A DNA stretch of 64,000 bases, from positions 310,001 to 374,000 of the forward strand of contig JADJOE010000003.1 of NCBI GenBank assembly GCA_016713905.1, written 5' to 3'. The stretch comes from Candidatus Vicinibacter proximus. Its GTDB lineage: Bacteria > Bacteroidota > Bacteroidia > Chitinophagales > Saprospiraceae. The notes beneath the pieces are model-generated. The model did not search any database, was not told the DNA's origin, and was given only the letters and a program-made list of their open reading frames with translations. Of this stretch, positions 52,601 through 61,900 are shown one piece after another (position 1 is the stretch's first letter; the number at the start of each line of letters is the position of its first letter). The position numbers and the translations under genes are program-made.

Positions 52601-53969
52601 TATAGGTATTCTTCTTTTTTGTCTTTTAATTGCAGGGACCTCATGCGCTACAAGAAAAATTGTAAACAAACCGGTTCCTAAGCCAGCCGATAAGGTAGTC
52701 ATTAACCATAAGAATCCTGAATTACCAGCTAAGGTGGATACTTTGGTTTGGAAAGAAAATAAGGATAAGATAAGTAAAGCGGACAAAGCCGAAGATAAGA
52801 CAATGCCAAAGGAGATTCCCCCCACAGGAATAGAAAAAAAATCAAATAAGAAAATCACTAAAGAAGAGTCCTTGTTTCGAATAGTGGCTTTATTACCATT
52901 CAAGACTGTTGAAAATGACTCTAATGCAACAAAAATAAATTCTTCCTCATTAAGATATGTCCACTTTTTTGCTGGTATGCAAATGGCTGTACAGGAATTG
53001 GAACACACGACAGGTCAAAAAATTGTAGTTAATGTACATGACGCCCCTTCCATTGATGAAGTAAAGTCTAACCTCAATAAATATGAATACAGACCGCCTC
53101 ACTTAATCATCGGTCCGCAAAAATCCGATGCAGTTAAGTATGCAGCAGAATGGGCTAAAAATCATGAGACCAGCATCATTAGTCCATGGGTCAGCAGTTC
53201 CAGCATCACAGATAAAAATCCATTTTATATACAGGCAAAAGCTGGTTTAAATGCCCATTATAATTTGATCAATACACATGCGAGAAAGAATTTTCCGGTG
53301 GAGAATATTTTTCTTATATCCAGATCTTTAGAAGAATCCAAAGAATGGATATTTAACGACAGTACTATTTATGCGCAAAAAATTGAAGAAAAAATAATAA
53401 AAGAATCAGATTTGGCTTCTTCCAATGAGTTGATTGTAGGTTCTATTTTGAAAGAGAATGGACCTACTGTTTTTATATTACCTATGTCCAGCAACAAAGA
53501 TGAAAATTTTATTTATCATTTCCTGAGAAGGGTTTCCAGTGAGAAAGATAAAAAAGAGGTTATTGTTTATGGAATGTACAAGTGGCTTGAAATGAAAAGT
53601 GACATTATTGAATATCTTAATGTTCAAAAAATTAGAATTAGTTTGAGCAATTACATAGATAATGACCAGAATGAAATTAAAACTTTCAAACGAAGATATT
53701 TTGAAAAATATAGAGAGTTTCCTTCTGAAGACGTTTTGGAAGGTTATGACATCATGAAATATTCGATCCAGTCCTTGAACACCGATGGTCCTGATTTTCA
53801 ATTCAAAAACATCAACAAAACCGTACCTTGCTTAGAAACCAGTTTTCAGATCAGACCGGTTTACAAATCAGGCAAAACACCCGAAAATAGTGGAGAAGTT
53901 GACTATTTCGAAAACGCTTTTGTCAGAATTGTTGAACTTAGAAATAACAAATTCAGAGTAATTGATTGA
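52557..53969 (+). CDS. Lipoprotein with type 1 periplasmic-binding-protein-like domain
   Basis: 470 residues. From ATG 52557 (inside guaA, 44-nt overlap) the signal ends in a lipobox with Cys30 (IAGTSC). An internal TTG near 52587 (MNGNSIGILLF-like) is an alternative that shortens the overlap. A low-complexity Lys/Asp-rich linker (about 40-100) is followed by a PBP1-type fold: RIVALLPFKT, FFAGMQMAVQELEH, PHLIIGPQKSDAVKYAAEWAKNH, TSIISPWVSSS and FKRRYFEKYREFPSEDVLEGYDIMKYS. This resembles ABC-type branched-chain amino acid or LppC-like binding domains. The ligand is unknown. It is probably translationally coupled to guaA. Confidence 0.82.
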   Translation: MTSVQNHLLPLNGNSIGILLFCLLIAGTSCATRKIVNKPVPKPADKVVINHKNPELPAKVDTLVWKENKDKISKADKAEDKTMPKEIPPTGIEKKSNKKITKEESLFRIVALLPFKTVENDSNATKINSSSLRYVHFFAGMQMAVQELEHTTGQKIVVNVHDAPSIDEVKSNLNKYEYRPPHLIIGPQKSDAVKYAAEWAKNHETSIISPWVSSSSITDKNPFYIQAKAGLNAHYNLINTHARKNFPVENIFLISRSLEESKEWIFNDSTIYAQKIEEKIIKESDLASSNELIVGSILKENGPTVFILPMSSNKDENFIYHFLRRVSSEKDKKEVIVYGMYKWLEMKSDIIEYLNVQKIRISLSNYIDNDQNEIKTFKRRYFEKYREFPSEDVLEGYDIMKYSIQSLNTDGPDFQFKNINKTVPCLETSFQIRPVYKSGKTPENSGEVDYFENAFVRIVELRNNKFRVID

Positions 53970-54005
53970 TTGGGGTGAACTAATCATGGAAAACCGTTAA
54001 AGAAT

Positions 54006-55292
54006 TTATTCTTTGGGTTCTAATTTGTTTTTCCGGATGATCACTTTATCAATTCTGGCATGATCCATATCTACAATTTCAAATTCAAAATCCCGCCATT
54101 GTATTTTTTGTCCGGTTACTGGCATGGATCGCAATTCTTCTAAAATCAAACCACTCAAAGTGTCTACCTGATAATTATTTGTAAGATGTGGTAATTCAAG
54201 TTTTCGAAAAAGTTCGTGTAGAGGATACTGCCCATCTATAAGTAAACTTTTATCATCTCGGACAATATAGGAGAATTCTTCTTCATAAAATTCTGATACA
54301 TCACCTACCAATGCCTTAAGCAAATCATTTAAAGTTAAGATCCCCTGAACCTGCCCGTATTCATCTACAACCAGGCCATAGTGAATGTTGGTTTTCTTAA
54401 ATTGCTTTAATGTCTCATATGCTGATTGGCTTTCAGGCAAATATTGAGGGGACTGCACCAATTCTGAAAGATTGAAATTTATATTGTTGATGTGTTTAAA
54501 GATGTTCTTGAAACTTACAATTCCTACAATATCCGTTTCCTGATCATTAAATACAGGATAAATGGAATGCATGTCGTTATTTATAATATCCCTTAATCGT
54601 TCTGCTTTTTCGTGCACCGATAGAAATACCATTTCATTGCGGTGGGTCATAAGAGATGAAATTTTGCGATCACCAAGGATAAATACCCTTTGTACGATAT
54701 CCTGCTCAATTTCTTCTATTTCACCGACCTCAGCACTTTCCTTTATGATAGATTTGATTTCTTCTTCGGTTACACTGCTGTCGAGATTTTTTTTAATACC
54801 AAGTAAATTTAAAATAACATCATTTGAAGAAGTAAGCAATGCTACAAAGGGAGAAGTTAAAATGGATATCCATTTCATTGGTCGGGATAATGCGATGGCA
54901 ACGGGCTCAGGAAAACTTAGTCCAATTCTCTTAGGCAATAACTCACCAAAAAGTATAGATAAAAATGTTATCATTAAAACAATAATCCCTACCGCAAATT
55001 GATGTGCATATATTTTGATTACATCAAAATCAGATAAAAAGTACTCGAGATCATGTGTAAGATTCTCGCCACTGTATATACCCAATAAAATGCCTATAAG
55101 AGTAATGCCAATTTGAACTGTAGACAATAATTTGGTAGGATGTTCCGCAAGTTCTAAAGCAGTTTTGGCCCCTTTGCTTCCCTTTGCTTTAGCATTATCC
55201 AACTTGAATTTTTTTGAAGCAACCATGGACATTTCGGCCATGGAAAATATACCATTAAGTACAATTAATCCGAATATAATCAATAATTCCAC
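54006..55292 (-). CDS. CNNM/CorC-type hemolysin-family membrane protein
   Basis: 428 residues starting with GTG (55292), because no upstream ATG is in frame. The DUF21/CNNM membrane domain (about 1-180) has three or four helices and GKxxLSxQIGITLIGILLGIYSGE-like signatures. A CBS pair (about 200-330) contains VFLSVHEKAERLRDI and VVDEYGQVQGILTLNDLLKAL. A CorC_HlyC C-terminal domain ends with FEFEIVDMDHARIDKVIIR. Members move magnesium or sodium or act in cation homeostasis. Direct evidence for the cation is absent. Confidence 0.87.
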   Translation of the reverse strand: MELLIIFGLIVLNGIFSMAEMSMVASKKFKLDNAKAKGSKGAKTALELAEHPTKLLSTVQIGITLIGILLGIYSGENLTHDLEYFLSDFDVIKIYAHQFAVGIIVLMITFLSILFGELLPKRIGLSFPEPVAIALSRPMKWISILTSPFVALLTSSNDVILNLLGIKKNLDSSVTEEEIKSIIKESAEVGEIEEIEQDIVQRVFILGDRKISSLMTHRNEMVFLSVHEKAERLRDIINNDMHSIYPVFNDQETDIVGIVSFKNIFKHINNINFNLSELVQSPQYLPESQSAYETLKQFKKTNIHYGLVVDEYGQVQGILTLNDLLKALVGDVSEFYEEEFSYIVRDDKSLLIDGQYPLHELFRKLELPHLTNNYQVDTLSGLILEELRSMPVTGQKIQWRDFEFEIVDMDHARIDKVIIRKNKLEPKE

Positions 55293-55516
55293 TATGCGAA
55301 GTATTTCATTTATTTAAAATCCAATGAGCGCGTTAATGTCATTCGGCTAGAATATGGAACTTTGTAACCATTTTAAGATGGTGAAGCTTTAATGTTTGAA
55401 TATTTGTAAAGTTAACAGAATTTGGATACAATTTTCTGATACTGAGATTATCTATCTAATAGGAGAGGGTAAAGGTTTTTAATACTATAATTTAAGTAAA
55501 ACATAAAACTCTATTC

Positions 55517-56716
55517 CTAGTTTAACTTTGCTAAAGCAGATTTTATCCTTTGGATTGCTTCCACAATCTTTTCTTCAGAAAGTGAATAGGAGATTCTAAG
55601 GCAATTGGGGGCACCAAACGCATCCCCGCTGACCACTGCGACATGAGCCTCTGAAAGGAGGAATAAGGCCAGATCCTCTGCATCTTTAATAAAATAACCT
55701 TGATAAGACTTATCAAAATAATGGTCAACCTGAGGAAGGATATAAAAAGCACCTTTAGGTCGATTGACTTTCCATTCGGGTATTTCTTTGATCAAATCCA
55801 ACAATAGATCGCGTCTGTTGTGAAAGGCTTGCACCATGGCATAGGTGCTGTCCAGATCATGGTTTAAAGCATAAGCCCCGGCCCGCTGAGTAAAGGATGC
55901 CGCGCCACTGGTAAATTGGCCCTGTACCTTTGTGCAAGCCAGTATAACCTCTTTAGGTGCACCCATATAGCCTAATCTCCAGCCCGTCATGGAAAAACCT
56001 TTAGAGAAACCATTGATGGTAGCAGTTCTTGCATTCATCCCTTCCAAGGAGCCAATACTGGTGTGCTTTTCATCAAAAATGATGTGTTCGTATATTTCAT
56101 CAGAAACCACAAGGATGTCCGGGTAATCCTTTAAAATATCGGCTATGCCTTTTAGATAATCCAGGGCAAATACAGTTCCTGTTGGATTGCATGGGGATGA
56201 AAAAACAACCATTCGGGATTTAGGGCCAATAGCATTTCTCAATAATTCCAGATTCGGTTTATAATCGGATTCGACTGTTGACTCTAATAATACAGGTGTC
56301 CCACCGGCCATTTTAATAATTTCATAATAGGAGACCCAATAAGGAGAAAATAGGATGACCTCATCTCCACTTTCCAGCAAAGCAAAGCAGAGATTTGCAA
56401 AACTTTGTTTGGCGCCATTTGAAACTAAAATTTCATCAGGACTGTAGTGCAATCCATTTTGCTCACTGAATTTTTTAGAAATGGCATTCCTGATTTCCAA
56501 CGTTCCAGCTACAGGAGTGTATTTTGTATATCCAAGATCAATAGATTCCTTTGCTTTCTCTTTAATGTGAATGGGGGTATCAAAATCAGGCTCCCCAAGA
56601 CTTAAATTAATAATGTCAAATCCCTTTGAAGCCATTTCCCTGGCTTGCTGTGCCATCCGGAGTGTTGCAGACTCATTCATGGCTGCAACTCGTGATGAAA
56701 TTCTAAACTTACTCAT
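55517..56716 (-). CDS. Aspartate-aminotransferase-type PLP aminotransferase (class I)
   Basis: 399 residues. SLGEPDFDTPIHIK, YTPVAGTLEIRNAI, SNGAKQSFANLCFAL, SSPCNPTGTVF and VVSDEIYEHI are class I hallmarks, with the PLP lysine in INGFSKGFSMTGWRLGY and the carboxylate Arg in CLRISYSLS. The pattern is that of AspC-like enzymes of subgroup Ib. It probably makes aspartate from oxaloacetate. It is a single gene between the CNNM gene and the Omp28-like gene, which is terminated at 56742-56773. Confidence 0.9.
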   Translation of the reverse strand: MSKFRISSRVAAMNESATLRMAQQAREMASKGFDIINLSLGEPDFDTPIHIKEKAKESIDLGYTKYTPVAGTLEIRNAISKKFSEQNGLHYSPDEILVSNGAKQSFANLCFALLESGDEVILFSPYWVSYYEIIKMAGGTPVLLESTVESDYKPNLELLRNAIGPKSRMVVFSSPCNPTGTVFALDYLKGIADILKDYPDILVVSDEIYEHIIFDEKHTSIGSLEGMNARTATINGFSKGFSMTGWRLGYMGAPKEVILACTKVQGQFTSGAASFTQRAGAYALNHDLDSTYAMVQAFHNRRDLLLDLIKEIPEWKVNRPKGAFYILPQVDHYFDKSYQGYFIKDAEDLALFLLSEAHVAVVSGDAFGAPNCLRISYSLSEEKIVEAIQRIKSALAKLN

Positions 56717-56731
56717 TGGTGCCGCAAAGGT

Positions 56732-56773
56732 CTAAATAAAAAAGGAAGTACCCAAGAGAATGGATACTTCCTT
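56732..56773 (-). terminator. Rho-independent terminator for the Omp28-like gene
   Basis: A 9-bp stem (AAGGAAGTA 56742-56750 with TACTTCCTT 56765-56773) extended inward by a CC/GG pair. On the minus strand it is followed by a T run (A tract at about 56736-56743 on plus). Confidence 0.8.
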
Positions 56774-56793
56774 ACATATTTTTTAGCTTTAGA

Positions 56794-58851
56794 TTAATGG
56801 TTAACTACTAGTTTTCTAGTCTGATAGTTTTGACCAATTTTTAGTTTAATCAGGTACGAGCCGTTTTCAAAAGCTTCGGTGTTAACTGGAATCATCATTT
56901 CTCCACTTAATACACCATAGTTTCTGCTTTGAACCAATTGGCCTAGCATGTCTACTATTTCAATACTGACTTGCGTTGGATCGATAAGATTCAAATCAAT
57001 ATTGGCATAATCTGCAGCTGGATTAGGTGCCAACTTTATTACATTTGGTGCAGGGGAAGGATTCTCTACAGAAGTATAAAGGCCATTTGCCACTGCTTGA
57101 GCAATGGTTGTTTGGGTGGCATTAACGATTTCGCCATCAGGGCCTAAGAGCAATCCAACCAATTCAAGGTTTGCCTCTTTCCATGTAATCGGAACATTTA
57201 AGGAGTAAGTGATAAAGTAAGTTGACCCGGAGTTGATCTTAGTAGGTAAGAAGCCTGAAATTCCATCATATCCATCGAGGATAGCTCTGGCTACGTGGTT
57301 GTAGGTCATTCTAGACGCAGGGACAGGATTAGGTAATTTTTCATAACCTCCCATTGGACCACGCGCACCACCTGAATAAGTATTTGCCTGATTGAATTTG
57401 GCACCTGTTCCTTTGACGCCATTTTCGGTGATCACTAAATTGAATCTGTAATCTCCGTTTAAATTTTCTAAAAAGTCAGCTCGTACAGAGATATTCAAAT
57501 CACCTGTGGTGGCATTCCATGTTGCACCATTTGTAAGCTTTACTGGAGTTTTTTCAACAATGGAGCTATAGAATTCAGCTTCCAGGTCTAATGGATCAGA
57601 TATGGTTTTTCGATTGTTTACCACACTAGGAAAGCCTGGAAAACCTGGAAAACTAGTTAAGCCCCTATCATAAACAGGAACAGTCATGGTATCCTGATTG
57701 TGGACTGCAATGCCAATAAAATGTTCAGGATAAGTTCTGGCCATGGAATCCATGTAAACTGCTCCTCTTGGACACCATTGACACCAGGTTCCTGTAGCTT
57801 CTTCAGAAACCACTTTTTTAAATTCTGCAGGAACAACACCTGTAAGAGTGCTTTTCTTTAGATTGTTACTAAGATTGTCATCCGCCACGCCATTCACTTT
57901 TGTGATTTCAACAGAAAGTTCATTTTGTCCTGCAAGATATTTTACGGCTGGTAAATCAATAACCTGAAATCCTAAAGAAGCAATTTTCAAATTATTAAAT
58001 GTAGATACCTGTGTCGCTCCATTACCTAATTTATAGCTAATTTCCAAAGAATTGATCGCAGTATTGCCAAGGTTTCTTACCTGCATGGTACCAGCAGAGT
58101 TTAAATCTGCAAGAAATTGTGGCTTGTACCCAATAAGCAGAAGGGTGGCATCCAAATTAGGTTTTACAAATGGGACATAATCATAACTGATGTCATCTAT
58201 GTAAAAAGTAGAACCATTGCCACGTGTCTCAGTACCTGTTACATAGTTTGGATAAATATCTATGGATGCTATTGTGTTGTTTGGGTTTGCAAATTTAGCT
58301 ACAGTTACATCGTTCAATTTTACTTCCCAATTATTGTCTGTGAGATCAGCAATGAGGGTGTATTTTACCCATGTCTCCGGAGCATAATCCACTTCACACA
58401 AATAACCATTAGCAGAACTTCCAAGCGTTGCACGGAATTTACCATCCCCGTCAAAATAATTATCCAAAGCCCAGGTTGTACCTATGGTAGCTTTGGCCTG
58501 GAAATTAAAATACGCTGCCTGGTCTGACAATACATAAATCCACATTTCGTATGTCAATTTTCCAATGTTTTTTTCACCACCAAATGGTAGAACCAAGTCA
58601 GTAGGGCCACCAGCAGTAGTTGCTGCTTCAAATCGAATGGATTTAGTTCCGGATTTAGCATTTTCATCTGTGATGAGAGCATCTTCCTGAGTTCCCTCAC
58701 CTGTGGCTCCAGACCAAACAGTCCAATAGGTCGAACTTTTTGCAACATAATCGCCAACCTTATAAGACTCTACATCGTCAGAAAAAGTATTCTGAGCGCC
58801 AAGACCTAAAAGGGAAAAGCAAAAGCAAATAGCAAGTAAATTTCTTTTCAT
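56794..58851 (-). CDS. Omp28-related secreted protein with LamG-like and T9SS domains
   Basis: 685 residues from ATG 58851 (MKRNLLAICFCFSLLGLGAQ, signal peptide). The ATG at 58902 would bury the signal and is rejected. Residues about 20-210 look like a LamG/concanavalin-type domain (ESYKVGDYVAKSSTYWTV ... YDNYFDGDGKFRA). About 340-450 is Omp28-like with the thioredoxin-type WCQWCP (about 356-361) and FPGFPSVVNNRKT. The C-terminus (IKLAPNPAADYANIDLN ... FENGSYLIKLKIG) is T9SS type A. The CxxC suggests a disulfide-active or metal-binding secreted protein. A TATATTTG box at 58883-58890 lies upstream. Confidence 0.85.
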   Translation of the reverse strand: MKRNLLAICFCFSLLGLGAQNTFSDDVESYKVGDYVAKSSTYWTVWSGATGEGTQEDALITDENAKSGTKSIRFEAATTAGGPTDLVLPFGGEKNIGKLTYEMWIYVLSDQAAYFNFQAKATIGTTWALDNYFDGDGKFRATLGSSANGYLCEVDYAPETWVKYTLIADLTDNNWEVKLNDVTVAKFANPNNTIASIDIYPNYVTGTETRGNGSTFYIDDISYDYVPFVKPNLDATLLLIGYKPQFLADLNSAGTMQVRNLGNTAINSLEISYKLGNGATQVSTFNNLKIASLGFQVIDLPAVKYLAGQNELSVEITKVNGVADDNLSNNLKKSTLTGVVPAEFKKVVSEEATGTWCQWCPRGAVYMDSMARTYPEHFIGIAVHNQDTMTVPVYDRGLTSFPGFPGFPSVVNNRKTISDPLDLEAEFYSSIVEKTPVKLTNGATWNATTGDLNISVRADFLENLNGDYRFNLVITENGVKGTGAKFNQANTYSGGARGPMGGYEKLPNPVPASRMTYNHVARAILDGYDGISGFLPTKINSGSTYFITYSLNVPITWKEANLELVGLLLGPDGEIVNATQTTIAQAVANGLYTSVENPSPAPNVIKLAPNPAADYANIDLNLIDPTQVSIEIVDMLGQLVQSRNYGVLSGEMMIPVNTEAFENGSYLIKLKIGQNYQTRKLVVNH

Positions 58852-58882
58852 TTTGTAGATTAATATTAGTTTAACAATGAGC

Positions 58883-58890
58883 CAAATATA
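58883..58890 (-). promoter_or_regulatory. -7 box (TATATTTG) for the Omp28-like gene
   Basis: An exact TAnnTTTG match on the minus strand, 31 nt before the ATG at 58851. Confidence 0.45.
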
Positions 58891-58920
58891 CGGAATATGC
58901 ATTTTATATACGGAGAGATA

Positions 58921-58965
58921 TAAAACAAAAACACATTATACATTCGCAAATGTATAATGTGTTTT
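58921..58965 (-). terminator. AT-rich 17-bp hairpin terminator for the repeat-protein gene
   Basis: A perfect 17-bp stem (58928-58944 with 58949-58965) around the 4-nt loop CGCA. On the minus strand it is followed by a T run. It lies 18 nt after the stop of the Cys-rich repeat gene, so termination is the likely role. No binding-site role is excluded. Confidence 0.75.
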
Positions 58966-58982
58966 AATCCAAGTAGTAATAT

Positions 58983-61900
58983 CTATCTTAGAAATTTGAA
59001 AGGTCTTGTATCGTAACTATACCTGGTCTTTAATACATACATTCCCGGTAAATATTGATGGATTCTAACCAGCATTCTGTTACTGGTTTTCTCTATAATT
59101 TGAGTTGAAAGGGTACGTCCACCAAGGTCAAATACTTCCAATTCAAAACCTGATGGGAACGGGAAAATAGATTCCACTACCAGTCCCGAAGTGCTGCCAT
59201 ATACCTGAAGATCCTCCAATGTAAAGAATCCTTTTCCAATTCCAAAGCAATTTAGTGGTTCGAATTCAGCAGCTTTACAGCACTTTTCATTATCGTTTTC
59301 ACAAATTTTTATGAAATCATAGCTCAAGCCACTCTTTTTAAAGTTTTCTATCACTATTGGAAGGTCACTGTAAGCATAAAATCCAATAGACCCTTTCCTG
59401 TCGAATACATCAAAACCAACGCCTTTAGTTCCTTTGTGTCCGAAATTAATCCGTACTGAATATTGATTGGTTCCGGTACATTCTAGTGGGGTCACTTCCA
59501 GGTTGAAAATCTCACAGGATTCTCCCTTCTGCTCACAACATACTGTTCCCAAATTTAGCTCGCGGGCACATTTCTCATTGGCGCAATCTCTAAAAATAAA
59601 TTCGTATTTGGTAACACAATCTCCTTTCAGAGGACCTATTTTTATGGGCAAACTGTCGTAATTGAATTTACCATAATCTTTGCCATTGCCTTTTAGCGTA
59701 AAACATTCCGAGTTATTGTGGTGGGCAAAATTGAAACTAATGTAAAACTCACCTTCCTTGCACTGCGTTTTTTCATATTTAATCTCTCCGATCTCACAAT
59801 TGCCTTGAGTTTCACAGCAAACCTTCCCAACATTGACCTCACGGGCACAACGTTCATTTTTACAATCTATGAATGCAAAACTGTAATTGGTTGCGCAATC
59901 TCCTTTAAATGGGCCGATTTTAATCGGTTGAGGAGTATATGGGAAAGTTCCATAATCATGCCCATTGCCTTTTAACCTGAAGCATTCAGAGGTATTTGCA
60001 TAAGGAAACTTAAAGAATAGATAAAATTGCCCTTCTTTGCAATCGGATCTTTCCCATTTGATTTCTCCGATCTCGCAATTTCCTTGGGCTTCACAGCAGA
60101 CTTTTCCTATATTGAATTCTCGACCACAGCGCTCATTTTTGCAGTCGATCACTGCGAAACTGTAATTGGTTGTGCAATCCCCTTTGAGAGGGCCTATTTT
60201 GATTGGTAGTTGGGCATAGGTGAAGGTTCCATAATCTTGTCCATTGCCTTTCACCTTAAAACAATCGGATGTATTTTTATAAGCAAAATTCATTACCACG
60301 TAGAACTGTCCTTCCTTGCATGCAGTTTTTTCCCACTTTATTTCACCGATCTCACAATTTCCTTGAGCTTCACAACAGATCTTACCTATATTTACTTCAC
60401 GTACACATTTTTCATTTTTACAATCGATGAAGGCGAAACTGTAATTGGTTGTACAATCTCCTTTGAATGGACCTATTTTAATAGGTTGAGGAGTATAAGG
60501 GAAAGTACCATAATCATGTCCATTACCTTTTATCCTAAAACACTCAGAGGTATTTGCATAAGGGAACTTAAATAATAAATAAAATTGCCCTTCCTTACAT
60601 TCCGTTTTTTCCCATTTGATTTCTCCTATTTCACAATTGCCCTGAGCTTCGCAACAGACTTTTCCCACATTAACTTCACGACCACAGCGTTCATTTTTGC
60701 AGTCGATCACTGCGAAACCGTAATTGGTTGTGCAATCCCCTTTGAGTGGACCTATTTTGATTGGTAATTGGGTATAGGCGAAGGTTCCATAATCTTGTCC
60801 ATTGCCTTTCACCCTAAAACAATCGGATGTATTTTTATAAGCAAAATTCATTACCACGTAAAACTGTCCTTCCTTGCATGTCGTTTTTTCCCACTTTATT
60901 TCTCCAATTTCACAATTGCCCTGAGCTTCGCAACAGACTTTGCCTACATTAACCTCGCGGGCACACTTTTCATTTTTACAATCGATAAATGCAAAGCTGT
61001 AGTTGGTGGTACAATCTCCTTTGAATGGACCGATTTTAATTGGTTGCGGTGTATAAGGGAAGGTACCATAATCCTGTCCATTACCTTTTATCCTAAAACA
61101 TTCAGAAGTATTTGCATAAGCAAATTTAAACAATAAGTAAAATTGCCCTTCTTGGCAATCCGTTTTTTCCCACTTTATTTCTCCAATCTCACAATTGCCT
61201 TGAGCTTCGCAACAAACTTTTCCAACATTTACTTCACGACCACAGCGCTCATTTTTGCAGTCGATAACTGCGAAACTGTAATTGGTTGTGCAATCCCCTT
61301 TGAGAGGGCCTATTTTGATTGGTAGTTGGGCATAGGTGAAGGTTCCATAATCTTGTCCGTTACCTTTCACCTTAAAACAGTCAGAAGTATTTTTATAGGC
61401 AAAATTCATTACCAAATAGAACTGTCCTTCCTTGCATGCAGTTTTTTCCCACTTTATTTCTCCTATTTCACAATTGCTCTGAGCTTCACAGCACACTTTT
61501 CCAACATTCACTTCACGAGCGCAATGTTCATTTTTACAATCGATGAACGCGAAGCTATAATTGGTGGTACAATCTCCTTTGAATGGTCCGATTTTAATTG
61601 GCTGAGGGGTATAAGGGAAAGAGCCATAATCTTGTCCATTGCCTTTTATCCTAAAACACTCAGAGGTGTTTGCATAAGGAAATTTAAATAATAGATAAAA
61701 TTGACCTTCTTTACAGTCCGTTTTTTCCCACTTTATTTCTCCTATCTCACAATCGCCTTGAGCTTCGCAGCAGACTTTACCGTAAACACTGTCTAATCGG
61801 CATCTTTCATTTTGTGCATCAAATATTACAAATTCGTAAGAAGTCTCACAATTTCCTTTGAGTGGTCCGATTTTTACAGGAAGCGTTTTGTAGCTATAGG

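Noticed and set aside
60027..61691. A ladder of open frames on the plus strand at 558-bp spacing (60027, 60210, 60585, 60768, 61143, 61326)
   Set aside because: They are antisense shadows of the repeat protein; the spacing only reflects the 558-bp A/B repeat. They have no signal or domain and do not make a plausible gene.
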